Assembly: GCA_029817715.1 (NCBI GenBank)
Contig: JARUPY010000434.1
Span: 434,001-498,000 of the forward strand
Source of the DNA: Melastoma dodecandrum
Lineage: Eukaryota > Streptophyta > Magnoliopsida > Myrtales > Melastomataceae
Direction of reading: 5' to 3'
Length of the DNA stretch: 64,000 bases
Position 1 is the stretch's first letter. The number at the start of each line of letters is the position of its first letter. A program made the position numbers and the translations under genes. This document shows positions 45,317 through 56,645 of this stretch, piece after piece. Under the pieces are notes generated by a model that had not been told where the DNA came from, searched no databases, and saw nothing but the letters and a program-made list of their open reading frames with translations.

Positions 45317-48300
45317 TTGCTGTTATGTTCACTCATGTATTTGTTCCTTTTGTTTTCAGTCACACTTGCTTTGAACAATGCTGGTGTTGGTGTAGTTGAG
45401 GTCCTAAATGGATCTAATTTCAATAAGTGGAAGGATGAGCTTCTGTATGCCCTGGGATTTGTAAATCTGGATTTAGCCTTGCGAGTGGATCGCCCCGCTC
45501 CGCTTACTGAGGCTAGTACCCCAATGGAAAGGGAGTACTTTAGCAAGTGGGAGCATTCGAACTATATGAGTCTTCTAGCCATGAGGAGATCAATTTCAGA
45601 ACATCTGTTGAGTGGGTTACCTGAGGCTTCCACTGCTAAGGAGTTGCTCACTGCTCTTGGAGATAGGTACCTTGTACCCGATATGGCTGAATCTAGTGTC
45701 CTGTTGAAAAAGCTGACGAGTATGTCTTATGACAATGTGGGAGGAGTGAGAGACTATATTCTGAAAATGATTTCCCTCCAGTCCAAACTAAAAAGCCTTG
45801 AGATTCCTCTCCCAGATAAGTTCATCATTCTTCATGCTCTCAATTCCTTGCCTCCGAATTTCTCTCAGATCAAAACTGCCTTTATTTCCCAAAACGAGAG
45901 TTGGACTATCAATGATCTCATTAGTAAGTGTATGGCGGAGGAGGAGAAACTTAAGAGGGAGAAGAGTGAGAGTGCCTTTCTTGTGTCTTCTTCTAGACCT
46001 TCCTTTTTGAAGGGTAAGAAGCACTCTAAGCGTTTTCACCCCGGTGCTTCTAAGAATACGGGCTTTAAGAGGCATGGTCACGATCAGAGTGAGGGAGGTT
46101 CAAAGGTTGTCTCTAAAAAGGATATCAAATGTTTCTATTGCCAAAAGTTAGGACATATGAAGAAGGATTGTTTTAAGCTTAAGGCTCGACTTGAGCAAAA
46201 TAAGTCTGGAGGTAACTCTTCTGTTCTAGTATGTTTTGAATCGAATCTAGTTGATGTCTCACCTAGTTCTTGGTGGATTGATAGTGGAGCTTCTGTGCAT
46301 GTTACTATGACATTACAGGGGTTCAAGAGCATAAGGAAACCAAGTGAAACAGATTCAAAGCTTAAAGTGGGGAACGATGTTGAAGTCCAAGTCGAGTCCA
46401 TAGGAGTTGTTCGTCTTGTTCTAGAGTCAAATCATGTTCTCATGTTGAGAAATGTCTTTTACGTTCCCACTATTAGAAGAAACTTGATTTCTATTTCAGC
46501 TTTGAACTCTAGTGGATACTCTTTTCTTTTTGAACGAGGTTCAGTTCGATTGTCTTTGAATTCTCAGATTGTTGGTTCTGGAATTCTAAATAATGGATTA
46601 TTTCAATTGCTTTTGACTCCTACTCCTTTTCAAAATTTCTCGGTTGAGTCGAGTACCTCCAAGAGACCTTTATCCGTTGAAAATTCTTGTCTGTTGTGGC
46701 ATAAACGTTTAGGCCACATATCGAGAGAAAGGATTCAAAGATTAGTCAAAAATGAAATTTTACCTTCTCTTGATTTCAGTGATCTAGAAACTTGTGTAGA
46801 TTGCATTAAAGGCAAATTCACCAAGTCTAAGAAGAAAGGAGCTACTCGTAGCTCAGAGCTTTTAGAAATCATCCACACTGACATCTCTGGACCTTATCCT
46901 ACTACTTTGTGTGGAAACAAGTATTTTATAACATTTATAGATGACTTTTCTCGGTATGGCTATCTCTATTTCATTAAAGAGAAGTCAGAAGCTCTCGACA
47001 AATTTAAAGTCTTTAAGACTGAAGTCGAGAAGCAGTTAGAGAAATTGATTAAGGTAGTACGGTCTGATCGTGGTGGTGAGTACTATGGTAGACATGATGG
47101 TTCTGGACAACAAATGGGACCGTTTGCAAAGTACTTACAGGAATGTGGAATTGTTCCACAATATACCATGCCTTATACGCCCGAACAAAATGGTGTGGCC
47201 GAAAGGCGGAATCGCACCCTTATGGACATGATGAGAAGCATGATGAGTAGGTCTAACCTACCTTGTTTTCTATGGGGTGAAGCGCTTAGATCTGCTTTGT
47301 ATATCCTTAATCGTGTTCCTTCAAAATCTGTTCCCAAAACTCCTTTCGAAATTTGGACTGGTCGTAAACCTAGCCTTAATCATCTTCGTGTATGGGGGTG
47401 TCCTGCTGAGGTTAAAATCTTCAATCCCCATATGAGTAAAATCGAGTCAAGGACTTCTCGTTGCTTTTTTATTGGATATCCCGATAGGTCTAAAGGGTAC
47501 AGGTTCTATTGTCCTAGTCGTGGGAGGACTGTGATTGACTCCATGAATGCAAGGTTCTTGGAGTTTGATGTTGCTGATGAGGTTAGTACTGGAGTTGATG
47601 TTTCAGACACTTTCGAGCAGAATGAGAAAGTATTCTTTCCTCTTTCAATCCCACATAGTGACGTGCCGATTGTACCCAGTGATGTTACTGAACAGCCCAT
47701 TGTTGATGATTTTTTCACACAGCCTGAGTCTTCTTCTCAAGAAGCTCCTGTCAGGAGGTCTGTTAGACAAAGACGACCTGCTATCAGTGATGATTATATA
47801 GTTTATCTTGGTGAATCTGATGTTAGTTTGACAGATCCTTTGAGCTATCGGGAGGCTGTTTCTGTTCCCCATAGTAGTATGTGGCTTAATGCTATGCGAG
47901 AGGAAATGACTTCGATGTCACAGAATGATGTGTGGGAGCTTGTGAATTTACCCGATGGTCATCGACCAGTTGGGTGTAAATGGGTGTTCAAAACTAAGAG
48001 GGATGCCAATGGAAAGGTGGATCGCTATAAGGCAAGGTTAGTGGCGAAAGGGTTTACACAACAACCAGGTATTGATTATACCGAGACCTTTTCTCCCGTC
48101 TCCTCTAAGGATGGCTTTCGTATTATCATGGCTTTGGTTGCACATTTTGATCTTGAACTGCATCAGATGGATGTTAAGACTGCTTTTCTAAACGGTAGTC
48201 TTGAAGAAGATGTATATATGGAACAACCTGAGGGATTTGAGGAAATTGGTAAGGAGAACATGGTTTGTAAGCTTAAGAAGTCTATCTATGGTCTGAAACA

Positions 48301-49417
48301 GGCATCTCGTCAGTGGTACTTAAAATTTGATGAAGTAGTGACTTCTTTTGGATTCGTTGAAAATAAAGTAGATCATTGCATCTACCTTAAGACCAGTGGG
48401 AGTAAGTATATTTTTCTGGTCTTGTATGTTGATGATATCCTCCTTGCTAGTAGTGATGTTGGGTTGCTCTGTGAAACCAAAATAATGTTGACAAAGTCTT
48501 TTGATATGAAAGACCTTGGGGAGGCATCTTTTGTTCTTGGCATAGATATACGTCGAGATAGATCTCGTGGGCTATTGGGACTCTCTCAAAGGGCATATAT
48601 TGATAGAGTATTGAAACGTTTTGAGATGGAGGGTTGTAAACCTAGTGTTGCACCTGTACAAAAGGGGGACAAATTCAGTAAAAATCAGTGTCCTAAGAAT
48701 GACTTTGAAAAGAAGTCGATGGTGAGTATACCTTATGCTAGTGCTGTTGGGAGTTTGATGTATGCTCAGGTTTGCACTAGGCCGGACATTGCATTTGCAG
48801 TGAGTGTTCTTGGGAGATATCAGTCTAATCCAGGTCCTGATCACTGGATGGCTGCCAAGAAAGTTATGAGGTATCTAAAGGGGACACGTGATTATATGCT
48901 TGTGTACAGGCGCTCAGATAGTCTTGAAGTAGTGGGTTATACTGATTCTGACTTTGGGACATGCCCAGATGATAGGAAATCTACTTCAGGATACATATTC
49001 ATGATGGCCGGTGGAGCAGTTTCTTGGAAAAGTGTAAAGCAAACTCTGACAGCTTCATCCACTATGCAGGCAGAGTTTGTGGCATGTTATGGGGCAGTGA
49101 CACACGCTATTTGGCTAAGAAACTTTATATTGGGGCTTGTAGTTGTTGATTCTATATGTAGGCCACTTAGGATATTTTGTGATAACAGCGCAGCTGTGAT
49201 GTTCTCGAAGAACAATAAGAGTTCGAGTGGTTCGAAACATATAGAGATCAAATATCTCGCTGTCAGGGATCATGTAAAGAAAGGGGATGTTGAGATTGAG
49301 CACATCCGCACTGACGCGATGATTGCAGACCCGTTAACCAAGGGATTACCACCTGGTGTTTTTCAGGTTCATGTTACCAGTATGGGGGTGGTAGAGTCTT
49401 TTGATGTACTTGGTTAG
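45317..49417 (+). CDS. Ty1/copia Gag-Pol polyprotein
   Basis: The open frame runs from 45317 (a TTG, not a real start) to TAG 49415-49417, about 1366 codons with no break. The true start is either ATG 45335 or, more likely, the LTR exon at 44436 spliced to 45360. Numbering from 45317: Gag with [18 protein letters not shown] (33-50); CCHC knuckle [14 protein letters not shown] (272-285); protease [12 protein letters not shown] (319-330); GAG-pre-integrase LLWHKRLGH; integrase with HTDISGP near 520, RSDRGGEY near 583 and PEQNG near 623 (the D, D, E triad); RT with [24 protein letters not shown] and [10 protein letters not shown] near 1036-1045; RNase H with YTDSDFG near 1208, STMQAEFVA and FCDNSAAV. 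All catalytic motifs are intact, so it is probably functional. Confidence 0.95.
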   Translation: MLLCSLMYLFLLFSVTLALNNAGVGVVEVLNGSNFNKWKDELLYALGFVNLDLALRVDRPAPLTEASTPMEREYFSKWEHSNYMSLLAMRRSISEHLLSGLPEASTAKELLTALGDRYLVPDMAESSVLLKKLTSMSYDNVGGVRDYILKMISLQSKLKSLEIPLPDKFIILHALNSLPPNFSQIKTAFISQNESWTINDLISKCMAEEEKLKREKSESAFLVSSSRPSFLKGKKHSKRFHPGASKNTGFKRHGHDQSEGGSKVVSKKDIKCFYCQKLGHMKKDCFKLKARLEQNKSGGNSSVLVCFESNLVDVSPSSWWIDSGASVHVTMTLQGFKSIRKPSETDSKLKVGNDVEVQVESIGVVRLVLESNHVLMLRNVFYVPTIRRNLISISALNSSGYSFLFERGSVRLSLNSQIVGSGILNNGLFQLLLTPTPFQNFSVESSTSKRPLSVENSCLLWHKRLGHISRERIQRLVKNEILPSLDFSDLETCVDCIKGKFTKSKKKGATRSSELLEIIHTDISGPYPTTLCGNKYFITFIDDFSRYGYLYFIKEKSEALDKFKVFKTEVEKQLEKLIKVVRSDRGGEYYGRHDGSGQQMGPFAKYLQECGIVPQYTMPYTPEQNGVAERRNRTLMDMMRSMMSRSNLPCFLWGEALRSALYILNRVPSKSVPKTPFEIWTGRKPSLNHLRVWGCPAEVKIFNPHMSKIESRTSRCFFIGYPDRSKGYRFYCPSRGRTVIDSMNARFLEFDVADEVSTGVDVSDTFEQNEKVFFPLSIPHSDVPIVPSDVTEQPIVDDFFTQPESSSQEAPVRRSVRQRRPAISDDYIVYLGESDVSLTDPLSYREAVSVPHSSMWLNAMREEMTSMSQNDVWELVNLPDGHRPVGCKWVFKTKRDANGKVDRYKARLVAKGFTQQPGIDYTETFSPVSSKDGFRIIMALVAHFDLELHQMDVKTAFLNGSLEEDVYMEQPEGFEEIGKENMVCKLKKSIYGLKQASRQWYLKFDEVVTSFGFVENKVDHCIYLKTSGSKYIFLVLYVDDILLASSDVGLLCETKIMLTKSFDMKDLGEASFVLGIDIRRDRSRGLLGLSQRAYIDRVLKRFEMEGCKPSVAPVQKGDKFSKNQCPKNDFEKKSMVSIPYASAVGSLMYAQVCTRPDIAFAVSVLGRYQSNPGPDHWMAAKKVMRYLKGTRDYMLVYRRSDSLEVVGYTDSDFGTCPDDRKSTSGYIFMMAGGAVSWKSVKQTLTASSTMQAEFVACYGAVTHAIWLRNFILGLVVVDSICRPLRIFCDNSAAVMFSKNNKSSSGSKHIEIKYLAVRDHVKKGDVEIEHIRTDAMIADPLTKGLPPGVFQVHVTSMGVVESFDVLG

Positions 49418-50118
49418 TGGGAGTTTGTGTTGGATGTTGATGTATGACTCGAGACATTTGATGGTTTTAATGTTATATGATGATCATCTGTTATTCATTT
49501 TGTTGAATGTTACATGTGCACATGTTTGAAAGTCTCAAGATCTGGTGTTTATCTTGAGCATGACGGTTTTGTCAAATTAGCATGTCTCTGATGATACCAT
49601 TGAGGTTCTCGCGAGTTTTATTTTTGAGACATAAGGTGGCATTAGTGCCAGTTTATTTCATCCGGCTTCTCTGAAGCATTAAGGTTACGGATGGGTACTC
49701 TGATTTCGCTGAAGTATGCAGGTTACAGAAGTTTTTCTCTGACTTCAGTGAAATATAAAGGTTACAGAGGGATTTTCCTGACTTCGATGAAGTATAAAGG
49801 TTACAGGAAAATTTATAGGACCGACCGGAAATAACATCATTGTGATCACCATTGAGGGATGTTATTTTCGGCTACACCGCCACATTGACCTATTGGCGTT
49901 AGAGTTGTGGATGCTTGTGATCATGGTTGTCTAATGTCGGTAAATGATGTGACGACGGCTATGGTTCGGTGTTAGCGACTTTTGATGGCCAAGGTTGTTT
50001 TGAGATGTTGTCCCGTATATCGTTTTCTATGATATGGCCATATCTGTGTACAGCCCGAGAGTCGTTTTAAAACTAAAGGTTTTGAACTTTTGAAATTAAT
50101 CATAGCCCAGTGGGAGAA
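49418..50118 (+). other. 3' untranslated internal region of the copia element, with polypurine tract
   Basis: Non-coding. It carries a 39-bp tandem repeat (49666-49810) and ends with the purine tract AGTGGGAGAA (50109-50118) directly before the 3' LTR. Confidence 0.8.
49666..49810 (+). repeat. Four tandem 38-39 bp repeats in the copia 3' region
   Basis: Units begin at 49666, 49704, 49743 and 49782. Consensus (C/T)TTC..TGAAGTATAAAGGTTACAG, then a variable purine or T-rich tail ending CTGA. Unit 1 is the most diverged. Confidence 0.85.
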
Positions 50119-50628
50119 TGTTGGAATTTTATTGAACATTTGTTTTCTTTCTTTTGTTTTGTTTAAAAAATTCCTTTGGGCTATAATTAATTATATTTTG
50201 TCTATCTTGAAAAACCGGGTTGTATGTTGATTACGGGACAATGCATGATAGTCCATTGAGGTTCGGTGATCTTTGTTATGGACTTTTGCGACATCTCGGT
50301 TATTGTATGATGTGGGCTAGACGGCAACTCGGTGTAGGCCTAATGTTGACATAAGCCCGTGATGGAAGGGCCTGTCACGTTTATAATAGCGCTAGGTCCC
50401 CTCTCCCACTGATGAATTAATCAGATAGTTCCATCGGCCGTCTCATCAGGAGGGAGGGGAAGACCTAGGGCACTTTCCTGATTGTTCTTGCAGATCGTAC
50501 TCACGGATCTTGGCTTCCGCTTTTGTATTGGAGATTATGGCACAATCAGGTACGCCTCCGTTTTCCCCGTTTTTTTGGTGTCCCAAATCGATACGGTGAT
50601 CTTGGGTTAGCGATAAGATTCGCTTATA
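50119..50628 (+). repeat. 3' LTR of the young copia element
   Basis: 510 bp. It differs from the 5' LTR by one base (C for A in AAATTC(A/C)TTTGGG) and by two fewer T in the CCGTTTTTTT run. Followed by the TACAT duplication at 50629-50633. Confidence 0.96.
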
Positions 50629-50633
50629 TACAT

Positions 50634-51760
50634 TTGATATTGTAGTAGCTAAGTCAAAATGGAATATGGATCACTATCTACATATATGAGAAGCATTCAA
50701 AAGTAAATTTAAAATTAAATCCCTTGAAATGATTGTTGAATGTTTCAAAAGGGTAATTTTTGGGATTCTTGACACATCATAGTTGTATTGAGGCAATTAG
50801 AAAATTATCTTCCCCCGAATCAAATAAAGAAATACAAACCATCTTAGGAAGATCAATTATGTGTGACATTTCATAGTAAATGTCGCCCATAAGACCGAGG
50901 TTTTCCCCACAATCTTAAAAGAAAATACTACATGGCAAAAAATGTGGGACAGAAAATAACGACGATACCTTTCAAAAGATAAAAGAGTATATAATGAACC
51001 CTCTAATGATGGCTCCTCCTAATCAATCACGACCATATGTACCATATGTAGCTGCCTGTTATGCAAGCATATGGGCTATGTTAACACGCGAAAGTGAAGG
51101 AGTGGAACAAGTGATATATTATTTGTCCCGACTACTCATCGATACAAAGCAAAGATACTCAGCAATCAACTGAGAAACTATGTCTTTTTGTCTACTATAC
51201 AATCATGAAACTTAGATACTATATTGGTTCGGAAGATGTATATGTGGTACCCAATCGGCAATAATTAAGACCTTCCTTGACAATCCTAAGCTTACAGGGC
51301 AAATGAGAAAGTGGAGTATGGTCCTATGCTTTAGCAGAGTTTTTGACACACTATGGGGAAGCAAATATTGGTGATCCAATCATCAATACTGAGATGCCTG
51401 AGAGATGGACAATATGATTTGGTGGATCTTCCACCAAAGAAGGAGTCGGAATAGATATTATACTAAGTCCTCATAGGGAGTTAAGACACAAATTGCATGT
51501 CAAATTGTAGGAAAGATTATGAACAATGCTATAGAATATGAAGTGTTTATCATGGCGTAACCAGTAGCGAGTGATTGGAAATTAAAACATACAATTATGC
51601 ACGTATAATATACAACAAACAATAGCAACAGTGGATGTAACTTTCCTCATTTAATGTTGATTTAAAGATTGTTGAGTAGTTAATACAAGAACTAGGCAAA
51701 GTAATAGTACAACACGTTAATCGAGCAAAGAATCAATAGGTTAACCATCTCATACAAGTG
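50634..51760 (+). pseudogene. Ty3/gypsy RT-RNase H relic, right part
   Basis: Continues the relic at 43776-44017: FDIVVAKSK directly after the target duplication (equivalent to the region of the YIDD box), EAFKSKFKIKSLEM near 50695, then RNase H pieces MLTRESEGVEQVIYYLSRLL and DTKQRYSAIN at about 51078-51165 and LDNPKLTGQMRKWSMVL near 51275-51325. A tRNA-like HVNRAKNQ motif of the RNase H end lies near 51715. Stops and frame changes throughout. Confidence 0.75.
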
Positions 51761-53680
51761 ACTTCGGTGAGACGTTGATTTCTTAGAAGAAAAAAGTATC
51801 GTAATTCATGAGAAGAGGTCACTCTTGGAGAGTCCAGAAGAAACATGAAACAAAAGAAAATATGGACAGACAAGTGAAATGGACAAGTTGACTCCAAGCA
51901 AAGCAAAAGGAACAGTGATCATATCAGGCAAAGCCAGCGAATCGATTGACACGGTTGTCAGCTTATCTGTTGATGTTTTTGAGATTAGAAAATACCAATT
52001 ATCCATTTTCTGGAGGATCCTAATTTACCAACCAAACGAAAAATGAGTCCCAACCAGACATTATGTGTTATTGGATCATGTTTTATATCAGAGAACAAAT
52101 GAAGGTGTTTTACTGAGGCATGCAGATTTGGACAATCTATCCCCATGTGATTGAAGCTCATAAGAAAATATGTATGTCTTTATGGATATAAGTCGTGGAG
52201 AAAAGGAATCTAATTGAGGATTGTCCTTAATTAAAGAAAATACATGCAAATACTTAAAACTCTACAACTCTTCTTGTTAGGTCCTCACATACATAACAAA
52301 ATTGGGGAGAGATTCTGTCATTCATCCTTGGACGACAACATTTTGGACACTTTGTGTACAAACACTTTATATGGCTTGCTCTACTAGTCAAGCTCAATCA
52401 AGTTCTCAACATTCAACTTTATCGATTCGTGGGAAATCAATCCTAACTATTTCGCCCTAACTGCCTAGGAGAGACTCACTGAATCTATGCAACCTGTTAG
52501 GCGTTGAGGATATTATGCGGGGTTTCGCCAAAAGGAGAAAGCAAAAAAAAAAAAAACGACATGGGTAAATTTAGCCAGGAGGTGAAAGTAGAACGGAGGG
52601 GCACAAGTATAATGACCACGAAAGAGAACATTGTCCCTTAAGGTTGCAAACACAAGTTAGCAAGAAGGACAAAAACATCATGTAACCGGATCAAGGGCAC
52701 ATTTGAGCACCAACTTTAGAGAATGTTGGAGGATACATAATGAGTCAAGCGAGGATCAGCGAAGGAGATGAAAGACTGAGCAAATAATACGAAAAGATTG
52801 AGTATTTTTAGCAGAGTGACCGATTTGTAGGTGAAAAAGACAGTCACATAGCAAAGGTTTTTAAGGGGGCGATATGTTTATTCTAAAACTTTTGGGTCAA
52901 AGACCATTGAAGAGACTTGGGCCTATGGACAAAGAAAAGCTAGGGCAAACACGGTCTTGATTGCTTCCCAAGTGAGTTTGGTCTATGAGAGGCTCGAGGA
53001 CTGTTCGCTTAGGAATGACATTTAATCAAACAAATCCAATCAATGGAAATACATCAAGCGAAGGACATTAAGCGAAGCAGTTTCAAAATTTAGTCGAGTG
53101 AGCATCGTGGATATCATCCAAAGTCACATGGCATAAGAGGGTTCGCTCTATTCACAAGAAGGACGTGAGATTATTTAAAAACATGTGACACCTGAAAAAT
53201 GGAGATGACACTTAACACGATTATCACCCTAATATTCTTGGAAGTGTTAGCATCAGTATTATAAATATGATTTTTTTTCATGTTATATTTGGTATGTAAT
53301 CACAATCACCCACATTAGATTGACACATTTGTTCTCTGTTTTCCTTTAGCACTCTTTTGGGATACTCTTCAGCATTATCAACGGCATTTCTAAGTATATT
53401 TCATCTTGCTTAAAGTGTCTTCATATTTCAAGGGTAAAAGAAGTATAACAATTCATTTGATCGAAACCTTTTCTTTCTTTCAAAGGAGAATGGTAAATAA
53501 TTTTTTTTTTACAAATTTTTATCAACAAATTCGGTTTATAGTACCTACGAACTAAAATTCAAACTTCGTGTTCTCGTTTTGCGAATCAACAGAAACACCC
53601 ACGCATGGGATTAAACTCGAACACGGTAAATGGAATTTGTACGGAATTACCGTTGGTTCGTAAAAAATTTTGCGAACTAC
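51761..53680. other. Gypsy-derived and unassigned AT-rich sequence
   Basis: Probably the remaining part of the old gypsy element (integrase not recognisable, U3-like stretch about 52860-53300). Repeated AAGCGAAG words occur at 53055-53080. No gene. Confidence 0.45.
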
Positions 53681-54054
53681 GTTTCTAAGTTCGTAAATAC
53701 CCAATTTACAGCCACAAAATCGCGAGTGGGAACCGCGACTTTCGAACTACACATAACTCGCGGTTCTCAAATTCGAGTTAGTGTTTTTTTTTATAAAATC
53801 GTCGTCCCCAAACGCGAGTTATGTAAAATACATAAACTCACATTCAGCAACCCTGTCTTCCATACCCCCAATAAACTCGCGGTCACCAACCGCGGCTTCG
53901 AGCAAGAGTCACATTTGCCAATCGCGAGGTTGCTCAGACACCAAACAAGACAGCACTCGGGTTGGATTTTTATCAAGTGCCCAAAACTCGGGATTGGGAA
54001 CCGCGAGTTCTTCTGTAACTCGAGTTCTCCAACCGCGATTTAGTCGGGTATTAA
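53681..54054 (+). repeat. Left terminal inverted repeat of the Mutator-like element
   Basis: Pairs with 58250-58625: TAAGTTCGTAAATAC, AATTTACAGCC, GACTTTCGAA, AACGCGAGTTA-type, TATGTAAAATACATAAACTC and GGTTGCTCAGACACCAAA appear in the same order on the opposite strand. Internally it is an array of short units built on CTCGCGGTT and AACCGCGA. Confidence 0.88.
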
Positions 54055-54059
54055 CGCCC

Positions 54060-55198
54060 TGTTCGCGTCGAAAACGGATCACGTCGGAAATATTTGGCAA
54101 TAAAACTCACAGGGATTGTAAATGTGGTCGCCGGTAAGTAATTGAATGAAATTGATCGAATGTAAACAGTTTCACGATAAGTAAAGAATGCTTACAACCA
54201 TAAAAATAAAAACAAGGACGGTATTAAGGTTGTAGACTGGCTACTGGGCTCTGTAGACTCAGAGCTAGGTCGTAGACTTGATGCTGGAAACTGCAATCCG
54301 GCAGGTCTGGGCGATGAAGGATGTCGCGGACTTGAAGCTGGGCACTCCGGACTTGAGAATCTGGGCAGCGTCGTCGTAGACTTGATGACAGAGTGCTGTA
54401 GACTTGCACTCCTTGGCCGGCACAACTCGGTTGCTGGGCTTGGTGGACGGAATGTAGTCGAATGTAGAGGCGGACGTAGATATCAAGGCTACGGTTGCTC
54501 ACCCTGGTGGCGGAGTCGAAGGCGGAATTGCGTACCGGGACTACGGTGGCTCGTCCTAGCGGTGAAATGCTGGCGGAGAGTTGTTACCAGAGCTACGGTT
54601 GCTCGCTCTGATGGTGGAAGCGAAGGCAGAGTTTGGTTGTCGGAGCTACGGTTGCGCACTCTGACGGTGAAAGGAAGACCAATGAAACTTTAAGAGTTTC
54701 GCCCAGGTCGGGAAATCCTAACAACTAACAACTAAGGGGTGACGAGCAAGATAAGCTTATGTTGGCTGATTTGTTCGTGATTTTCTCTGAAGGAGATCCT
54801 CTCCCTTTTATACCCGGTCTGTTACGACCTTCTGAAGATCTTCCAGACTCAACCACCCCCAAGGATCTCGGAGCCAACAAACTGACTTCCACTCGTGTAG
54901 ACGTGGGTCGTAGACTCCTTTGACTTCGGGATTAATCAATTGTCTTTTAAGACGTGCATCAGTACAGACGTGGGTTGTAAGCTCCATTTATCTCGAGGCT
55001 ATTTAACCGTTCTCCATGACGTGTGTCCTGTGCAAGCGCAGGCTTGTAGTCTTCCTCTGGTTACAGGATCACTACTCAGCCATATAGTCTGTGTAGACTA
55101 CAGATGCAAGCCTAGTGTGTCTAACTCTGTTATGGGCTTAGCGTTTATTGTGGGCTTTGTCAGAAATAGTAGGCCCAAAAGAATCTATTGTGTCAACA
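54060..55198 (-). mobile_element. Solo LTR with CGCCC target duplication, inserted in the Mutator-like element
   Basis: Ends TGTTCGCG and GTCAACA, flanked by CGCCC at 54055-54059 and 55199-55203, a perfect 5-bp duplication. The minus-strand TATA box GGGTATAAAAGGG (54803-54815) shows the orientation. There is no internal coding region, so this is an LTR left after recombination between two LTRs. It includes four diverged 51-57 bp repeats starting (G/A)CTACGGT(T/G)G at 54489, 54540, 54592 and 54649. Confidence 0.88.
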
Positions 55199-55203
55199 CG
55201 CCC

Positions 55204-55773
55204 CCTCCTATTTCTTTTCTTATTTCATTCGGCCTCCTTTCTCTTCCAACCCTAAAACGCTCTCGATACCCGGTCGCCCTGCCCCACTTCCGCAGCTTGG
55301 CTTTGTTTATTTCCGTCGCGGATCTCCCTCACCCATCTCCGTCAGCGATTTAGATGTAATTTTCTTGGTTTCACCGATCTCCGTCGGTGATTTACATCAC
55401 CCTTCACCAATTAATCTGAATCTTGTATGGGCACGTAGAAAACTTCACTGATTTAGTCAATTGCTTCCTCAGTTGTCTTGTTTCATGACTCTTCGCCACC
55501 AATTGATGTTATTGCTAGGGTTAATAGTAAATTTGGATTCCTAAATTTTTAGTTTAATTGGTATTTGGTAGTTGTTTATGGTTAATTGTACGCAATATTG
55601 ACAAATTTGGCATCAAATTTTTATGTACAACACTTGTGAGGTTTAATTAGTGAAACTAGGTATTTGAGTTATAGTTAATTACTTTCTTGTTTTTTGGTGA
55701 ATTTGACTCAGTTTGTTTGTTTTGTTTTATACTTGTAGGTATTGTGTTTAGTGCAATGTCGCACATTTAACTA
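55204..55773 (+). other. Leader of the Mutator-like element transposase
   Basis: Contains AACCCTAAAAC (telo-box-like) near 55249 and pyrimidine-rich DNA. An intron may lie within 55340-55740 (TTATACTTGTAG at about 55728-55739). Confidence 0.4.
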
Positions 55774-56645
55774 TTGTTATTTACGAATGGCAAAGTAGCT
55801 AATGGTAGCGATGGAGTAGGTTACAATAAGGGACCAATCAAGAGGATAAAGGTTGATGTTGATGTCGATTATGCTAGCTTTGAAAGGGTTATAGCCTGTG
55901 CAATGAAATTAAGTGAGGTGAGTAGATTAGAGATATGTTATAGATATTCGGTAACGAGTTATAGTCAATCAGGAGTGAAATATGTTCTAGTTCCCATAAG
56001 CGATGATGATGACGTAAGATTACTTGTCGAATTTCCAATCCCAAACATTCAAGAGATTTACAGTAATTCCGGTTGTGGAAATTCATCAAACGAAGCTCGG
56101 GCATCAGACAATATTGCTCCGGAACTCCGAGCTATTCCACCACAACATGAATTGATTACAGAGGCTTAGAGAAAGAGGTCAATGGAGGAGAGAAATGTAT
56201 GTGCAGGTTATGCTTCCTGTAATGATTTGATGACGGATTGCTTCCTGCAATCTGATGAAGAAGTGACACGGATAAAGAGATGTTTATGGATATGGATGAA
56301 CCGGACGATGCTTATAATGGCATAGATGATAACGGTCGTGTTGATGAAGCGGGCCCGTCTAATAGATGGGTTTAGAAACCGCTGCCCTTTTATCTTGATA
56401 GTGGTGATCTAGGGAGGATAATATTTGATGAAAATGAGAATGATGTGGTAGCTGATGACGGTAATTCTATTGTTGAATTCTGGAAAGGAATGTCAGATAA
56501 GAAATTGTGGTCCGTCTTCTGCTCCGAGTATGGGTCGGGGTGTAGGTGGAGGTTGAGGGCCATTCAACGTGCTTGTGACGATGAATTTGAGATCACGATT
56601 GTCGGCAATCCTCATATTTGTTTGAATGTCGTCTTGTCACCGGAA
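55774..56645 (+). pseudogene. MURA-type transposase N-terminus and DNA-binding domain
   Basis: 55774-56169 is open: GYNKGPIKRIKVDVDVDYAS, then LVPISDDDDVRLLVEFPIP, the N-terminal module of plant MURA proteins. After TAG at 56167-56169 an acidic stretch follows, then 56445-56645: KLWSVFCSEYGSGCRWRLRA and EITIVGNPHICLN, matching the MuDR DNA-binding domain (C--W-LRA ... PH-C). The catalytic DDE and SWIM parts are absent: a PMD gene follows at once in another frame. Confidence 0.75.

Larger units (their letters stand above)
44449..45359 (+). other. Predicted 911-bp intron in the copia leader
   Basis: Donor CAG|GTACGC at 44448/44449; acceptor TATTTGTTCCTTTTGTTTTCAG ends at 45359 (last 20 bases are a strong pyrimidine tract plus CAG). 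Removing it deletes the end of the LTR, primer-binding site, minisatellite, hairpin array and several out-of-frame ATGs, and links the LTR start codon in frame with Gag. The long ORF itself has no ATG upstream of the acceptor that is not preceded by many other ATGs. Confidence 0.5.
44018..50628 (+). mobile_element. Complete, young Ty1/copia retrotransposon with 5-bp target duplication
   Basis: LTRs 44018-44529 and 50119-50628, primer-binding site 44532-44543, one uninterrupted gag-pol ORF to 49417, polypurine tract 50109-50118, and target duplication TACAT at 44013-44017 and 50629-50633. The two LTRs differ by one substitution and a 2-base length change in a T run. It is 6611 bp, has all parts needed for autonomy, and inserted recently into a dead gypsy RT. 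LTR ends are TG and TA, not TG and CA. Confidence 0.96.

Noticed and set aside
45317..45360. Signal-peptide-like start (leucine/phenylalanine-rich) on the copia ORF
   Set aside because: The run is translation of a polypyrimidine tract and splice acceptor. It opens with TTG and has no homologue in copia Gag.
53630..54137. Two long overlapping plus-strand frames
   Set aside because: They are read-through of the left inverted repeat, whose partner at 58250-58625 shows the region is non-coding.
55199..55210. Purine tract on the minus strand (AGGAGGGGGCG) next to TGTTGACAC as a polypurine tract
   Set aside because: The adjacent CGCCC is the target duplication shared with 54055-54059, so this is host flank and the LTR is solo.
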